Origin: Curvularia sp. ZM96
Lineage: Eukaryota; Ascomycota; Dothideomycetes; Pleosporales; Pleosporaceae
Assembly (NCBI GenBank): GCA_022457065.1
Contig: JAJGBQ010000002.1
Location: forward strand, 62,001 to 126,000
Direction: 5' to 3'
Length of the DNA: 64,000 bases
Below the pieces are notes generated by a model, which was not told where the DNA came from, did not search any database, and saw only the letters and a list, made by a program, of their open reading frames with translations. The position numbers and the translations under genes were made by a program. Positions 53,914 through 64,000 of the stretch are shown one piece after another. Position 1 is the first letter of the stretch. Each line of letters opens with the position of its first letter.

Positions 53914-54951
53914 GGCAATGCGAATGATGGCAGCGGACAAGCGGTGAAGACAGGAAATAGGTGGCAGCAGCGACGGCACGATGTTGTTGAAGCGTGGAGG
54001 AGAAAAAGAGATGGTTGAGCTGCCACTGTTTGTTTACATAGAGTCCGTTTGCCTGAGCAGCAATCAACAACGCTAGCGCGGGCACACCACGAGGTGAGAG
54101 CACGCATGGCATGATGATATGAGAGGCGAACAATAGTCAGAAGGGCCATCAGGCAGAAGCCATGGTGAGGCACGCGGTGGCAGATGTGCCCTCACCCCAA
54201 GGCGCCGAAAGACATACCGCAATGAGTTGCTGAGGATGACAACTCCAAGAAAACAAATGCATCAGATGGAAGGGCAGAAGTCATTATTGGGGCAGAGGAA
54301 CATTCTGAACAATGTTCAGCTCCCGAAAATTTTGACATTGTGAAAATGGGACCTGCAACCAAATGCATGCGTATGCCATTTGCGCCAGCCTACCAAAATT
54401 GCTGGCAGGCATATCGCAGGGAAGATGTACCCAGATCCATGAATGCAACCAATCCCCAGATTGAAAATTTTGAAAAAATGGGGAAAGGTGTGAACTGAGT
54501 ACCCATCGGATGGAAGTACATAAGGACAGGAGGAAATGCCCCAACACCACTTTGAAAAACTTAGAAGACCTACACTTGACCTGGGAAAAGGCTCTGAGGA
54601 GCCTTCAGAACGGCCCAAGGCAGAAAAATTTAAACCAAGGAATGACCTGCTTTTGCGCAGTGTGTAAAAATGGAAATCCAAGCCAATCGCAAATGACAAA
54701 GTGCATACGCAGTTTGGGACTCCCACATGGAGCGCAGAAGAAGAGGGGACCTTCTTCCTTGAGTAAGGGAGGAAGTTGGTAGATGGGAAAACAGTGGAAA
54801 AAGACATCACCAGGGCATAAGGTTCTGAATGATGCTCAGAAAGAGGATTACATATGACACACATGACATTCAAACAAGAGTCCAGCTATGGCTACACAGC
54901 AACCAAACCCACCAAGCATATCAGCCACACAGAAAATACCAAAGGACCACA
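53914..54951. other. promoter region of DUF3716-like copy 1
   Basis: About 1 kb between the two paralogues. A segment at about 54720-54790 (GGGACCTTCTTCCTTGAGTA) resembles one at about 57425-57480 (GGGCCGTCTTCTTTGAGGAA), at a similar distance upstream of each gene. It carries motif copies at 54307, 54826. A 185-codon minus frame here has no family features. Confidence 0.4.
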
Positions 54952-56568
54952 TTACTCAGCATCCGAAACGTCATCGCCATCAGAACCTTTAGAAAAAGAC
55001 TCGTCGCCAGAATCCGCCCGAAAATCGGAATCGGAGGAAACAGAAGCTGCCGAACGATGTTCAGACAAACCCCCAGCAGAAGAACGAGATCGAAGTCCAG
55101 CTCGCAAAGGATAAGTCCGGCGAGGACTGGCGGAAGTGGCAGCATTGGAGGCTTCTGAGAGAGACTCAGGACGGCTGGCCCAGGAATTGCGACCAGGACC
55201 TACAGGCTCAAACGCATCTCCATCCTCTGAGTCGCTGCCAAGATAATCAGGCATAACGAAATCAGGATCTTTGGGCTGCTCAGGGAGGTCAAAACGACCC
55301 TCCCAAACCTCCCCAGCGGCCCTCGCAAGCAGCATGTCCCCATAGCGATTGGCGTTCAGCTCAGAAGTCCAAATAAATGATGCAGGGTCCGAGCTCCTCG
55401 AAGCGGGCGTGAGCTCCTTGCGGAGAGCCAAGCGGGTAGGATAGGAAAAGCCAGCAGGAGTCGGGATGATCTCAACGGGGGAGTCAGGCTCAATACCAGC
55501 AAGAGGAGCGCTGCCGCGATGTGTGATCTCGGTACCTGGCAAAAAGACTCAAGTTAGCGAAAATTCAAAGTCAAGAAAAACAAAGGTCTGAGCAGCATTC
55601 GGGAACTTACGGCGGAAAGAACAAGCCTGAGTGTCACCAGCATAATAGCAATTGGTGCACACCCCATCAAGAAGCAAGTGGCCTTTGAAAAGAACCTGTA
55701 TGCAGTGCGTGTGGGCCTTCTTGCCCTTCCGCATGGAAGCGCAGCGACCGCAGATCTCATCCGACAGGTCCTCAGACTCCTCAGAGGAAGTGGGGATAGG
55801 ACCCCAGCGAAATGCACCAGCAGTATGTGAGAGGATAAGGGAACCGATGGCGTCGTCCCAGATCTTTCGCTGAGAAGTGCTCGGTAACCCAAAATACTGC
55901 CCAATAGTGGTATAATCTTCAGCCAAGTTCAAGCCCTTGCCGGGAGCCAGAACAACGGAGTTCGCGGAGGCACGATCGGACGGGGGAGGGATCGGACACA
56001 GTCGTAGATGGCTACCAAACAGAAAACCACTTGTCCTTAGATGCCAAAGGAAGCTGGTGAAGTCCTGGAGGAGAGCGAAAGTGATAGGGCGGTCTACGCG
56101 CTGGTTCACTGTACAAAAGAAATGTCAGCCAAATGCAGGGTCTGAAGGGCAATCGGAAGAGGACTTACACCATCTCAAAATCTCAAGCTTTGGTGAGTTG
56201 GAGGGAGGGTACTGATACACCTCCTCGTACACATCACCCCGACCCCCAGGAATCACGGCACCGCGAGCAGCCTTCTTGGTGGGAGAGGTGGAAACACCGC
56301 GACGCGAGACTGGAGCATCTGGCCAGCGCGAGGAGGAAACCGAGGGTGAGCGCGTTGCTGGCTCCGATTCATGCTCAGATCGCGGGAGGAAGAGGCTGTA
56401 GGAAAGAGCAGGCTGCTTCCCTTTCGGAGAGGGACTCGGCCCAAGCGTGCGAGACCGCGAGGAAGCCCTGTCGTCGTCATCCTCGTTCTCAGAAGAGTGT
56501 ATGATGGGAGGACCGCGCAAGTGGGCTGGACTGGAGTGAGGGTCGCGACGGGAACTGGGAGCGGCCAT
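54952..56568 (-). CDS. DUF3716-like zinc-motif protein, copy 2
   Basis: Three exons, 56568-56169, 56108-55611 and 55535-54952, encode 493 residues. Introns 1 and 2 are phase 1, as in the neighbour at 52234-53913, and intron 2 in both begins GTAAGTT-CCGAATGCTGCTCAGACC-like. The N-terminal region has SPTKKAARGAVIPGGRGD, parallel to SPTKSRMIPGGKGF in copy 1. The Cys motif at about 253-296 is CGRC, HC, VCTNCYYAG and QACSF. The C-terminal region is acidic with Ser-rich and Arg-rich stretches (PRRTYPLRAGLRSRSS). The pair are tandem duplicates that have diverged strongly except for exon plan and Cys motif. Function unknown; the family is known only by its motif. Confidence 0.65.
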
Positions 56569-58043
56569 GGCAAAGGACAGTCAGGAAGAGAAAGAGAATG
56601 AGAGGAAAAAGATGGCTGAGCAAAGGTTGGGCTGGAGGAGTTGAGTTGGAAGGGCAGACAGAGCAGTGTTGATGTTTGCGGAGGGCCGTTTGTCAAAACA
56701 ACAAACAAAACATTGCATGATTGGCTGAACAATGTTCGGCCTAGGTAGCAGTGAAGAAAAGCCGGAGCCAGTAGGATTCAGGGTCGACTGGAAAACGACC
56801 AGGTAAAAGTAGCATTATGCTAAGCAGCCATCAGAAGGTAAGGAGGCCCAAAGCATATAAGGTACACACCGCAGCAGACAGTAAAGGCAGTTCCAGCATC
56901 CGGGAGCCAGGCAGTAAGGATGCGCCCAGTGATGGCTGGGATGCAGGGCAAGAAATGACAGGGAGCAGAGAAGGGTCTGGAGGACATCCTGAAGGATGAT
57001 CAGACAGTGGCATTTTGACTAAGTCAGAAACATGTGGGGAGTCAGGCCCACAAGAGATGCCATGCATGATGCATTTTCAAACCTCAGCCTGAATGCTGCT
57101 CAGACACATGTCAGGGAAGGTAATACCTTGGGCCAGGAAGTTGACAATCATTTTTTGGAGTCTGGCCAAAGTCAAAGAATGAGGTACCCTGGATGCGGAA
57201 GCATACTCAGGCCAGCGAGAAGACACCAAATCACCAGTTAAAGGGCAGGAAAATTGACATAGCTGTGAAGAAGGGTAATGAGGATGACTCAAACTGATAC
57301 TCAGAAGAAGAGGAGGAGGAGGGCGTTTTTGACTTTTGGAATTTGGAGTTCGCAGGATATGTTTACATTATAGAGGAGATATGACTGGTCACGTTTAGCG
57401 GTTAAAAAGGTAGCTGGAGAAAGGAAGAAGATGGGGCCGTCTTCTTTGAGGAAGGGAAGAATGTGGCGGAAAGACCAATGCCAGAAAAATGGTCCGAACA
57501 CTGATCAGAGAAGGCATGTAGGGACATAAGTTGGAAGACTCAGAGGACAGGAGAATCAACACTTAGTCAACAAACCTTTGAATACTACCTTATTACCTAT
57601 CTTGAACACCAGTTAGGCGTGCCTTTAGGAGAGATTATACCATACCCAATGGAGATATCCCAAATAATTACTTCAAGGACATGAGCATGATAGCTGCTCA
57701 GAGGAGTCGTTGAAGGAAAGATTGCGCCATTTAGGCCCCGTCCAAGGCGCCAATACTAGAGACGGGATGCTTGAATAGCTGCTCCGATAGCTGCTCAGAA
57801 GCCCAGCTCCCCAGTATCCTGCATCGAGCACCAGTTCCAGTGGATATCCCAATTCACTCTGCTACAATATTACTACGAAAGAATGACTTCATGTTTTGAC
57901 ACAATCTAACAAGTCCTAAAGCTAGAAGACAATGTTCCACATAATATATAAGTAGATGGTTTCCTCACAATTCTCATATCACAAGCAACCCTGTCTGCTC
58001 AAAACCATAACCACAAGTTGGTGGCGTAGAAAGTGCATCGCGT
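56569..58043. other. promoter region of DUF3716-like copy 2 and spacer
   Basis: About 1.47 kb without a supported gene. It carries seven copies of the GAAYNNTGYTCAGA-type word (56726-57799). An AT-rich stretch occurs near 57560-57660 and 57880-57960. Confidence 0.4.
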
Positions 58044-60235
58044 CTACTTCGCGATATTACGGGTTGAAACATTGCATGTAGTATCTCGGCATGCCCATTC
58101 GTCGTCCATACAGGTCTGCTGAGGTGCCGCTAAGCGCATAGTATCCATGCTAAATCTCCGGATCAACAAGCTCACCAGCAGCGCAGCCGCTGAGATGACT
58201 GTCATGGCCACAAAGACGGCATAGAAGCCGCGGGTGTATGAGCCTAGCAACGCGTTCTTCGTGGGATCGGTATCGGCCATGTTGCGGAGGATGAAGATAT
58301 AGCGCTCGGAATCCTGGGCGATGTCGGCAGAAAGGCCAGCGTTAGACAGCGCGGCGCCCATCGCATTCTGGAAAATGGCCCCCGACAACTACACAGACAA
58401 AGCAATTAGCGCTGGCAATACATAGAGTGTATGGTGCGGATAGCGACTGCGGAAGAAAGGGAGACTTGTAACTTACTGCTACACCGATGGGCATGCCTAG
58501 GCTGCGCATGAAGCCGTACATGCAGGCAGCCATCGCACGGTCCTCTTTCTTGGCAATGGTCTGGTTGGCAATAGCCTGTGTTGCGACATTGACACTCGTC
58601 AGTACCATACCGTTCCCCACACCGAATACCGCAAGCGCGAGAGCAAAGACTGTCTTCTCAGTATGCTCGTCGAAGATGGTGAATAAGCCGCAGGCGATAA
58701 GCGTGACGCTCCAGCCCAGCCAAATAGCCCATCGAAAGTGCCCGAGGCGCGAGGTGAGGATGGCGACCACAACCGAGCCAGGGACGAGGAGACAGACAGC
58801 AGGGAAGAGATCGATACCAGCACGGACAGGCGACGAGCTGCGTACCGACATCTGGTAGAAGGGCACATAATAGAGGCCTGTAAAGAGCTGCTTGCTGGTT
58901 AGCACACAACCGCGCCTGCAACGGTTCGATGGGAACACGCACAATGAGGCCGTTAACAAGAGCGCAGAAGAAAGCTGCAGCGGAGCTGACACTCTGTAGC
59001 AGTGAGACAGGCAGCAAGCTGTGCGGCTGTACACGCCACTGCCATGCGACAAAACCGGCGATGCCAAAGATGCCAGCTAGGATGGGTGCGAGGGTTGCTG
59101 CAGATGCCCATGGGTGCTGCGCACCGCCCCAGGAGATGCCAAGCAGGAGACTGGTGGTGCTACCGACGAACAAGAATGAACCAAGCCAGTCCATGCGCTG
59201 AGAGCGATCAGCGAGCGGCAGGTCGATGTCTTCAACAAAGAGCAGCGCGGCAAAGAACCCGAGGAAGCAGAAAGGGAAATTGATGTAGAAGCACCAGCGC
59301 CATGAAGCACTCTCGACGAATGAACCACCGACTACTGGCCCGATAATACTGCCAATAGACCACGATGCAAGCACCATGGAGAAGTATTGAGGCCGCTGTC
59401 TCAAGGGCACCATGTCGCAGAAGATAACTTGGGTCATAGCGATGACACCCCCGCCTCCGACGCCTTGCACACAGCGCCCAATGAGCATGACGGCAAAGTC
59501 GTGCGCCACCGCGCAGAACGCGGTGCCGAAGGTGAAGAGGACAATAGACATGACTAGCAACCGCTGGCGCCCGCAGCATGCGGAGGCTGCTGCAATTACG
59601 GGCTGAAAGACGGCCGAGATGAGGAGGTAGGTGGTGCCCGTCCAGAACGTCTCTGCGGCTGATCCATGGAGCGAGTGGGATATCTCCTTCATTCGATGCA
59701 TCAGCATAGCCTAGTGACTAGGGAGAGCTCACACCGCATAGTTACTTACCGGCAATGCCGTCACCAAGATAGTGGCATCGAGCGAGACTACGAACGACAC
59801 AAGACTCAGGCTGATCATGGCAAGCCACTGCTTGCGGTTTGGTTTCCCTGTAGTTAGAAGCTGCATCAGCGGTACTTCGGCAAGCAGACAGGTCTGATCC
59901 AAGAAAGCTACTTACAGTCTGAGCTATCGGCTGGCTTGTCTTTGCTATCTTCCACAATAGCGGCCTCTGTGTCGGGTTTGAACAGCTGTGCCATCGAGCC
60001 CGATGTAGAGACAGAGCTCTTGGTGAAGGCAGGGCTGGTGCTCTGTATGTCTATATTTGTGCACCTTCATTAGCAGAGAGTACCGGATCAGCAGAGACGA
60101 GGGCGTACCTCGATTGCATCCAAAGCTGTCTTCTAAATCTTTTACAAACCCCTTTAGCTCATAGTTGTAAGGTTGCTCACGTTCATTCTTAGGTCTCTGG
60201 TCTCTCGAGGAAGGCATGAACTCTGACCGGGCCAT
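58044..60235 (-). CDS. MFS drug-efflux transporter (DHA2-like, 14 TM)
   Basis: Six exons, 60235-60109, 60050-59916, 59847-59750, 59710-58943, 58887-58477 and 58388-58044, encode 627 residues. All joins keep frame; intron 3 is only 39 nt. The N-terminal 80 residues are hydrophilic and cytosolic. The first membrane segment is MISLSLVSFVVSLDATILVT, whose SLDATI phrase marks DHA2-type drug:H+ antiporters. Motif A region reads LIGRCVQGVGGGGV and motif C GSIIGPVVGG. The last part has FILRNMADTDPTK and two terminal segments. The tail after the last membrane segment is short and Cys-containing. The predicted role is proton-coupled export of small molecules or toxins across the plasma membrane. No biosynthetic genes lie within the window to suggest a substrate. 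Confidence 0.85.
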
Positions 60236-61149
60236 ATTCCCATTCGAAGAGATAGCGAGAGCAAAGTGAAGGTGAATTGAAGGTGGAGCTACAATGCAGA
60301 AGTAGGTGGAAGCGAGACGAAAAAGAGATGGGTTTTTATCGAGCCTTGTGCCCGTATAGAGAGCAGACCACGTGCAGTAGACGATGAGTGTACCCTGGCC
60401 AATAGAAAACCGGACGCTCAACAAATCAGCTGCGATCTGCGTGACGGCTGCATGCTTCGTTCAGGAGCGAAGGCTGGTTTTACAATTCGAAGCGACCATC
60501 GCCTGCCGTAAGACGTCAATGATCTCGTCAGACTACAGCGGCTAACAACTCCAGCACATGCAGTGCAGTATCCGTACCAAGACGTAAGCCAATCGCACGT
60601 GCAAACGAGTCAGCCAACCGCTCTGGATAGGCCAACATACCGGCCATCTGCCATCGCCACGGCGTTACACGTAGAGTACATGACCCTGCTCCGAGATTAC
60701 AATCGCAAAGGCACAGTACAGTTCATGTAGACGACTGAACAGAGCAAGGTGAGGCGCATTGCGGTGTTGCAATGCTGTGTTCGTTTCCGTCAACAAGTGG
60801 ACAACAGTAATAAACTCACGTCAGCAATGGTATTATGTTGTGCAGTGCCGTATGTACATACTTGGAAGACTGTCCTCCATGCAGTGCAGTAGCGTATTGT
60901 CTTTCACCGTGTAGTTCAGTGCCAATGGTGAGACTAGCGCTTGAGACACTCGTGCTGGCCCACTTCAGCGAGCGATCTGCTAATAGTGCCCCAAGTCACT
61001 CGGGATAGCTACCTGCGTGACTCAGCATGATTGATGAGCTCTTTACTTACGAGCTAAATGTCCACAAGTAATTTGAAACCCGGAGACGGCTGCATACAAC
61101 GACCTTCCCACGTCTGTCTACCCAGCGATATGCGATACACACACACACA
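60236..61149. other. promoter region of the MFS gene and spacer
   Basis: No gene supported. A short CA dinucleotide run lies at about 61137-61149 and borders the LINE end. Confidence 0.4.
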
Positions 61150-64000
61150 ATTTATTTACGCCCGGCGGCCGAGCCGAAAGGGCTACTAACGCTAGTCTAA
61201 CTACACTTTCTCTACTTAGTCTTGGTCTCCTTAGCCCATATGTCTTCTTTGGCCCGCTTCTTTATATAGCTTATCATCTAAGTCGAAGCCCTTACTTAAC
61301 ACCTTGGCATGCTTCTTCTCTATTTACTGCTATTCCTCGTCAGATGCTCGTGGGTTAGTGTTGCTGGTGGTAGACTGGCTCAGAGTCGGCATCTCCAAGA
61401 GATTCTCTAAGTGTTCAGCGTCCTATCTTCGGCGGCTGAAGCGGTGTCTACTTCTGTTGCACAAGGCTGCTAATAAGTTTACGTTAGTAGCTAAGGTTTA
61501 CCTAGTGGTTAGTTAGATATTAGTTTGCATCGAGTCTCCGTGTTACTATTGCGAATCGTATCGTCGCTCGCACTGCGTTCATATCTGGCGTCCATTTCGC
61601 GTCGTCTGTCGCCGCTTTGCCGCCTAGGTAGAACGATATGTTTCCTCTATTTATCTGCGTGCACTGCAGCATTTCTATCCGCTGTGTCATCCATTTTCGG
61701 CAACGGAATAGAAAGTGCTCTACCGTCTCTGCTGCCTGTCCGCATTCGCATTGGTCTGTCGTTGATGCTTTGATTCGGTGTCGATACGTGTTCAGCTGCG
61801 CCATGCCTGTTCTAAGCTGGGCAAGCACGCTGCTCTCTTTCCGCGAAAGCCCGTCGTAGAGTTGCCGCGTATGCTTTCCTGGCAGTGCCGTGTCGATTCG
61901 TTTAGAGTATGCTCCCACGTCTGCTGGCACCTTCTTGGCTATGCCTTGCTTACGTGCAATATTGTGCGTAGTTGATCGCATTCTAGGGAGCTGTGTCTAT
62001 ACGCTAGCAGTTAGTCTCGTTGCCATCTTCGCCTCTTGCTTGGCGAGGCTTGCGAGCTCGCAGTCTTCGCTTGCAGGTAGCCATAGCACTGTTACTGTGT
62101 TGCCGTCTCTTCTTAGTGCCTGTACAGTCTTGTAGAACTAGCTGATGTAATTCTGCCTAGACTGCTGCCGCGGTCTTCTGAGTGTGAGCACCGCAGCCTT
62201 GTTTCTTGTTATGAGTGCGATACTACGAAACCTCAGCTTCGGCAGTCTGCTCAGCGCCTCGGCTATTGCTGCTAGCTCTGCCGCATAAGGATTTTGTTCC
62301 TCTCTCTTGCCTAACGTGACGGAGAAAGATTGTTTTTCGTTGTTCTGTATGATCGCACCTCCCATTCCGACTACTCCGTTCCGCGCTGAGCTGCTTACAG
62401 CGATGCGTACCGCCCAGTTTATTCCTACCTCCTGTGCCGCGTTCTCGACTACGGTCTGCACTCTCTGCTCCCATGGCGCTAGGGCACCCGGCCGGATCGT
62501 CTCCATCTGCTCCATCTCTATGTCTTTGAGCGCTTCTGCTACCTAGAATAGTGGCGAACGGTACTATCTTCTAAACTTTCGCATCCGCGACGTGTTTCGC
62601 CGTAGTGGGTTCGTCTCAGGTAGCGCATGGATGTTGGTCTATAGCTTGACTGCCCGCTTCCAGAACCGCTCATGTGCACTTGGGATGTGCGCCTCTGCCT
62701 CTGCCACCCATGTTGCTACCGTGCTGAACGTCCCTACAATCGCTCGTGCACCTATTCTTTGCACCCTATTAATAGATCTTATAAGCTTGTCTTTATAGGC
62801 GTGCATCCACACGTTCGACGCGTAGTCCACTGTCGGCGCGACCGTTGCCGTGAACAGCTGTCGTGCTACTGTAGGTGAGAGCCCTCTCAGCCTCCTAAGT
62901 TCTAATGCTGCCTCTAGTCCCTTCGCAGCTGCTCTTGCGATGTGTTTGTGGTACTTAAGCCTGGCGTCCATGAGCACGCCGAGTATCTTAACGTGGTCCT
63001 TAGGCGATACGCTCTGCCCTTTAATGACGAAGGGTTCGGCAGCACTCTTGTACACCTTGCGAGTAAAGTGGATGACGGCTGTCTTTTCTGCTTCAAACGT
63101 CGCTCCGCTTCTCCGTTCCCAATCTAGTGCGTCTTGGATGATGGCGTTGATGCCTTCTCTATTGCTTTGCGCCGTCAGGCCTATGACCCACGCAGTAAAG
63201 TCATCAACGAACGCGATCGCGCCTCCGTACGTGTCGATAGGTCGCTACACAAGATCGGCATTAAAGAAGAGAAATAGAATTGGCGACAACGGAGACCCTT
63301 GCGGTAGACCTGCTTATGGCAGTTCTTGGACTTTAGACGCCTGTCCGTTGACCTGGATTGACGCAGTGCGCTCTGAGCAGAATGCCTCTACCCACTTCAG
63401 CAGCTTCTGCGGTATGCCTCGTGCTTTCATTCTCTCTAGCAATCTTTCCTTGCACACCCTATTGTACGCTTCTTTGACATCGAAGCTAATTAGGCTGACA
63501 GTCCGCCGACCCCGCCACGCGGTATAAATCTGTTCTTGGAGCAGCACGAGTGCTTGCTCGGCTGATCGCTGCTTGCGCGCTCTAAAGTGGTTGGTGGGCA
63601 GAAGCCCGTGTGTCTCTACCATGTGCGAAATCCTCTCTGCCACCACCGATTCTAGCACTTTGCCTAGCGTGGCTAGCAGTGAGATCGGCCTCCACGCTTT
63701 TGCGACAGTGTAGTCTTTCTTGCCTGGCTTCTTAAGCGGTATAATCTTGGCGTGTCTCTATTGGCTGGGCAGCACTCCCTCCTCTAGCGACTGTCGGAAT
63801 AGCGCAAGCACATGGTCTTTTACTACCGGCCAGACCTGCTTCCACACCACGACAGGCAGTCCGTCGTCTCCAGGTGCTTTCCATGACTTGGCGGCGTACA
63901 GCTGTCTTTCTACCTCCTCGAGCGTGATAGTCGGCATCTCCACGGGTGCTCTCTGCGGCCTGGCTCCCTCGTCGTCGATACTGCTAGGGAGCGGAGGGAA
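61150..64000 (-). mobile_element. Tad1-type LINE, 3' part, runs off the window
   Basis: A non-LTR retrotransposon on the minus strand whose 5' part lies beyond 64000. The 3' end seems to lie at about 61150, next to a GT-dinucleotide run when read on the minus strand (61137-61149), as simple-repeat tails occur in LINEs. Its coding part is described in the next entry. Confidence 0.75.
61520..64000 (-). pseudogene. LINE ORF2 (reverse transcriptase, RNase H), RIP-mutated
   Basis: All coding pieces lie in a single minus-strand frame without indels: APGDDGLPVVVWK at the 5' end, IIPLKKPGKKDYT, RPISLLATLGKVLE, VKEAYNRV, AGLPQGSPLSPILF, then the YADD-type FVDDFTAW, followed by a thumb part with VKILGVLMDARL. 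An RNase H domain follows (VGMGGAIIQNN, YAAELAAIAEAL) and a C-terminal CCHC-like CECGQAAETVEHFLFRC before the stop at 61520. At least seven in-frame nonsense codons occur (63758, 63314, 63245, 62639, 62543, 62138, 61997), all TAG except TAA at 63314. In the first, the family has Trp; in the next two, Gln. These are the changes expected from RIP. The domain order is typical of Tad1/I-clade elements. Confidence 0.75.

Larger units (their letters stand above)
50826..57799. repeat. dispersed short motif array, consensus GAAYNNTGYTCAGA
   Basis: About 20 copies of a 14-bp word recur in this 7-kb stretch, both in gene introns and between genes. Copies on the plus strand end near 50839, 51085, 51611, 51799, 51998, 52527, 53328, 53340, 54319, 54840, 55065, 56379, 56739, 57004, 57104, 57305, 57509, 57702 and 57799. 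Minus-strand copies are at 52807-52822, 55587-55602 and 56141-56156. The core TGYTCAGA is exact in about half. Some copies have the near-palindrome GAACAATGTTC. Elsewhere in the window I noticed the core only near 33512 and 63372. Spacing is irregular (about 100 to 980 bp, many near 200 or 520). Confidence 0.6.

Noticed and set aside
54316..54873. 185-codon minus-strand frame between the DUF3716-like genes
   Set aside because: No family features, overlaps a plus frame of similar quality, and lies in what aligns as promoter sequence of the paralogous gene.
57091..57104. GAATGCTGCTCAGA as part of a steroid-receptor-like response element
   Set aside because: The half-site resemblance (TGTTC/GAACA) is superficial; spacing differs and fungi lack nuclear receptors.
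50826..57799. Introner-like elements as the explanation of the 14-bp motif
   Set aside because: Two introns share the motif just after the donor, but most copies lie between genes without splice signals, so introns alone do not explain them. Kept only as a weak alternative.
1..64000. Starship captain (DUF3435-type tyrosine recombinase), CRISPR array, rRNA, complete tRNA, telomere repeats
   Set aside because: I looked for R-H-R-Y type recombinase blocks, regular spacer arrays, TTAGGG arrays and complete cloverleafs and found none.

Overview
The window looks like an accessory, repeat-rich region of a filamentous ascomycete, most likely Dothideomycetes. Genes carry 45-95 nt introns with GTRNGT donors and CTAAC-type branch sites. 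Several family types are fungal (rhodopsin-like 7TM protein, DUF3716-like zinc motif, DUF7924-like nuclease, Pogo and Tad1-type elements). Many relics keep their reading frame but carry TGG or CAG codons turned into TAG, the usual signature of repeat-induced point mutation (RIP). Species is not resolvable from sequence alone.

Layout. 0-8 kb: a small orphan gene, a secreted cyanovirin-N-like gene split by one intron, an F-box-like protein, and a four-exon SAT4/rhodopsin-type membrane protein. 8.6-11.7 kb: a minisatellite, a decayed Uma2-like gene and a decayed haemolysin-III/adiponectin-receptor gene with three nonsense codons. 12.7-18 kb: an intact PD-(D/E)XK (DUF7924-like) gene, a first copy of an unnamed family (called family A here), a 70-bp tandem repeat, a divergent three-exon histone H3-like gene with one TAG in its tail, and a zinc-ribbon-like ORF. 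19.8-29.4 kb: an LRR-like gene opposite an F-box fragment, a coiled-coil acidic protein whose first coding exon is only ATG, a 1411-residue SNF2 ATPase, and a secreted SnoaL-like protein.

29.4-46 kb: a decayed stretch holding relics of DNA-binding and coiled-coil proteins (bZIP, SANT-like, others), plus a complete 1850-bp Pogo/Fot1 element with perfect 60-bp inverted repeats. 46-50.7 kb: a second family-A gene, a 417-class orphan gene, a degraded third family-A copy and an 82-residue gene. Two related G-rich foldback sequences sharing a 13-bp palindrome lie on either side of the last three. 50.8-57.8 kb: a Ty3/gypsy relic and two tandem paralogous DUF3716-like genes, all embedded in about 20 copies of a short motif (consensus GAAYNNTGYTCAGA) that I cannot assign. 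58-60.2 kb: a six-exon drug-efflux MFS gene. 61.15-64 kb: the 3' part of a Tad1-type LINE that runs off the window.

No single operon-like pathway is evident. The strongest candidates for something undescribed are the motif array at 50.8-57.8 kb with its paired zinc-motif genes, family A, and the histone H3-like gene.
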